Both the position numbers and the translations under genes were made by a program. A DNA stretch of 11,447 nucleotides from CAIZIN01 sp964483025 (GTDB taxonomy: Bacteria > Patescibacteriota > Minisyncoccia > Phycocordibacterales > CAIZIN01): contig CAYZZT010000023.1 in assembly GCA_964483025.1 (NCBI GenBank), positions 1 through 11,447 of the forward strand. The letters are read 5' to 3'. Below, one piece after another: positions 11,351 to 11,447 of this stretch. The notes beneath the pieces are model-generated. The model saw only the letters and a list, made by a program, of their open reading frames with translations. It did no database searches and was not told where the DNA came from. Each line of letters begins with the position of its first letter. Within the stretch, counting starts at the first letter, position 1.

Positions 11351-11447
11351 ACTTACGGTTTCACCGATATAAGTTAACTTTATACGCATGTTTAAAATAC
11401 ACACGTATTTGGTGTCATTGCATATTTCTATGCAAGACCGCCGTGAT

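Larger units (their letters stand above)
10894..11447 (-). ncRNA. Group I intron at 23S position L2593 (3' part; 5' end beyond window)
   Basis: The insert ends with G directly before exon CGTGAGACAG, which places it after E. coli U2593, the site also used by the Chlamydomonas chloroplast intron of I-CreI. Core elements on the minus strand resemble IB-type rRNA introns: P4 TCGGT (11367-11363) pairing with ACCGA (11271-11267), GGCAATACCGAGGGAAG, and R element CCCGTAGAGACTAAACG (11084-11068). P3 GTTAAC, P8 CATCT/AGATG and S element AAGATATAGTCC (10965-10954) follow, with two 3' hairpins (10906-10923, 10934-10949). The 5' exon GGGTTTAGAACGT is not in the window, so the intron exceeds 554 bases. 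An endonuclease ORF could lie upstream. Its P5, P6 and P8 loops contain genomic repeats. Confidence 0.88.

Noticed and set aside
11436..11447. ATCACGGCGGTC at the minus-strand start resembles E. coli 23S around 2478-2489 (ATCGACGGCGGTG).
   Set aside because: If it were exon, positions 2490-2593 including most of the peptidyl transferase centre would be missing, and the conserved GGCACC does not follow. Treated as chance.

Overview
The window looks like a piece of a Patescibacteria (CPR) genome, most likely a Parcubacteria-type lineage. The reasons are AT-rich compact genes with almost no Shine-Dalgarno sequences, many short palindromic and minisatellite repeats between genes, a Cys-rich membrane-anchored protein of a kind common in CPR, and a 23S rRNA gene interrupted by group I introns. 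The taxon is an inference. All genes read with the standard bacterial code.

Layout: (1) 1-361: the 5' part of a GIY-YIG protein gene (minus strand), a strong hairpin, and a 23-base tandem repeat. (2) 362-3774, minus strand: the protein-export and transcription block secD, secF, terminator, secE, nusG. secE-nusG has a textbook promoter followed by a short U-tailed hairpin in the leader. secD has a promoter lying over its first in-frame ATG, which moves the real start inward. (3) 3775-5260: a terminator flanked by minisatellites, then a polyprenyl-phosphate sugar-1-phosphate transferase (minus). (4) 5385-5931, plus strand: a promoter, two tandem paralogous one-pass membrane proteins (the first only 49 aa), and a terminator. 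(5) 5976-7900, minus: a Cys-rich membrane-anchored protein and rodA (SEDS peptidoglycan polymerase) in a two-gene operon with an extended -10 promoter only 8 bases from the ATG. (6) 8051-8818, minus: one unrecognised gene with its own promoter and terminator. (7) 8835-9850: a repeat- and hairpin-rich zone with a small gene at 9141-9326. It contains two units, lying downstream of 5S, that share the 5S terminal helix and a common 35-base hairpin. (8) 9853-11447, minus: 5S rRNA and the 3' end of 23S rRNA.

The most unusual part is the 23S gene. Two group I introns flank a 63-base exon that corresponds exactly in length to E. coli positions 2594-2656. The upstream intron sits at the known L2593 site and has three different genomic repeat families in its peripheral loops. 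The downstream intron (529 bases, no ORF) splits the sarcin-ricin loop between positions 2656 and 2657. The zone after 5S, with repeated 5S-end-like modules, is the second candidate for something undescribed.

Functionally the protein genes belong to envelope biogenesis and export: Sec translocon parts (SecE, SecD, SecF), the transcription factor NusG, glycan lipid-carrier priming, and cell-wall elongation (RodA).
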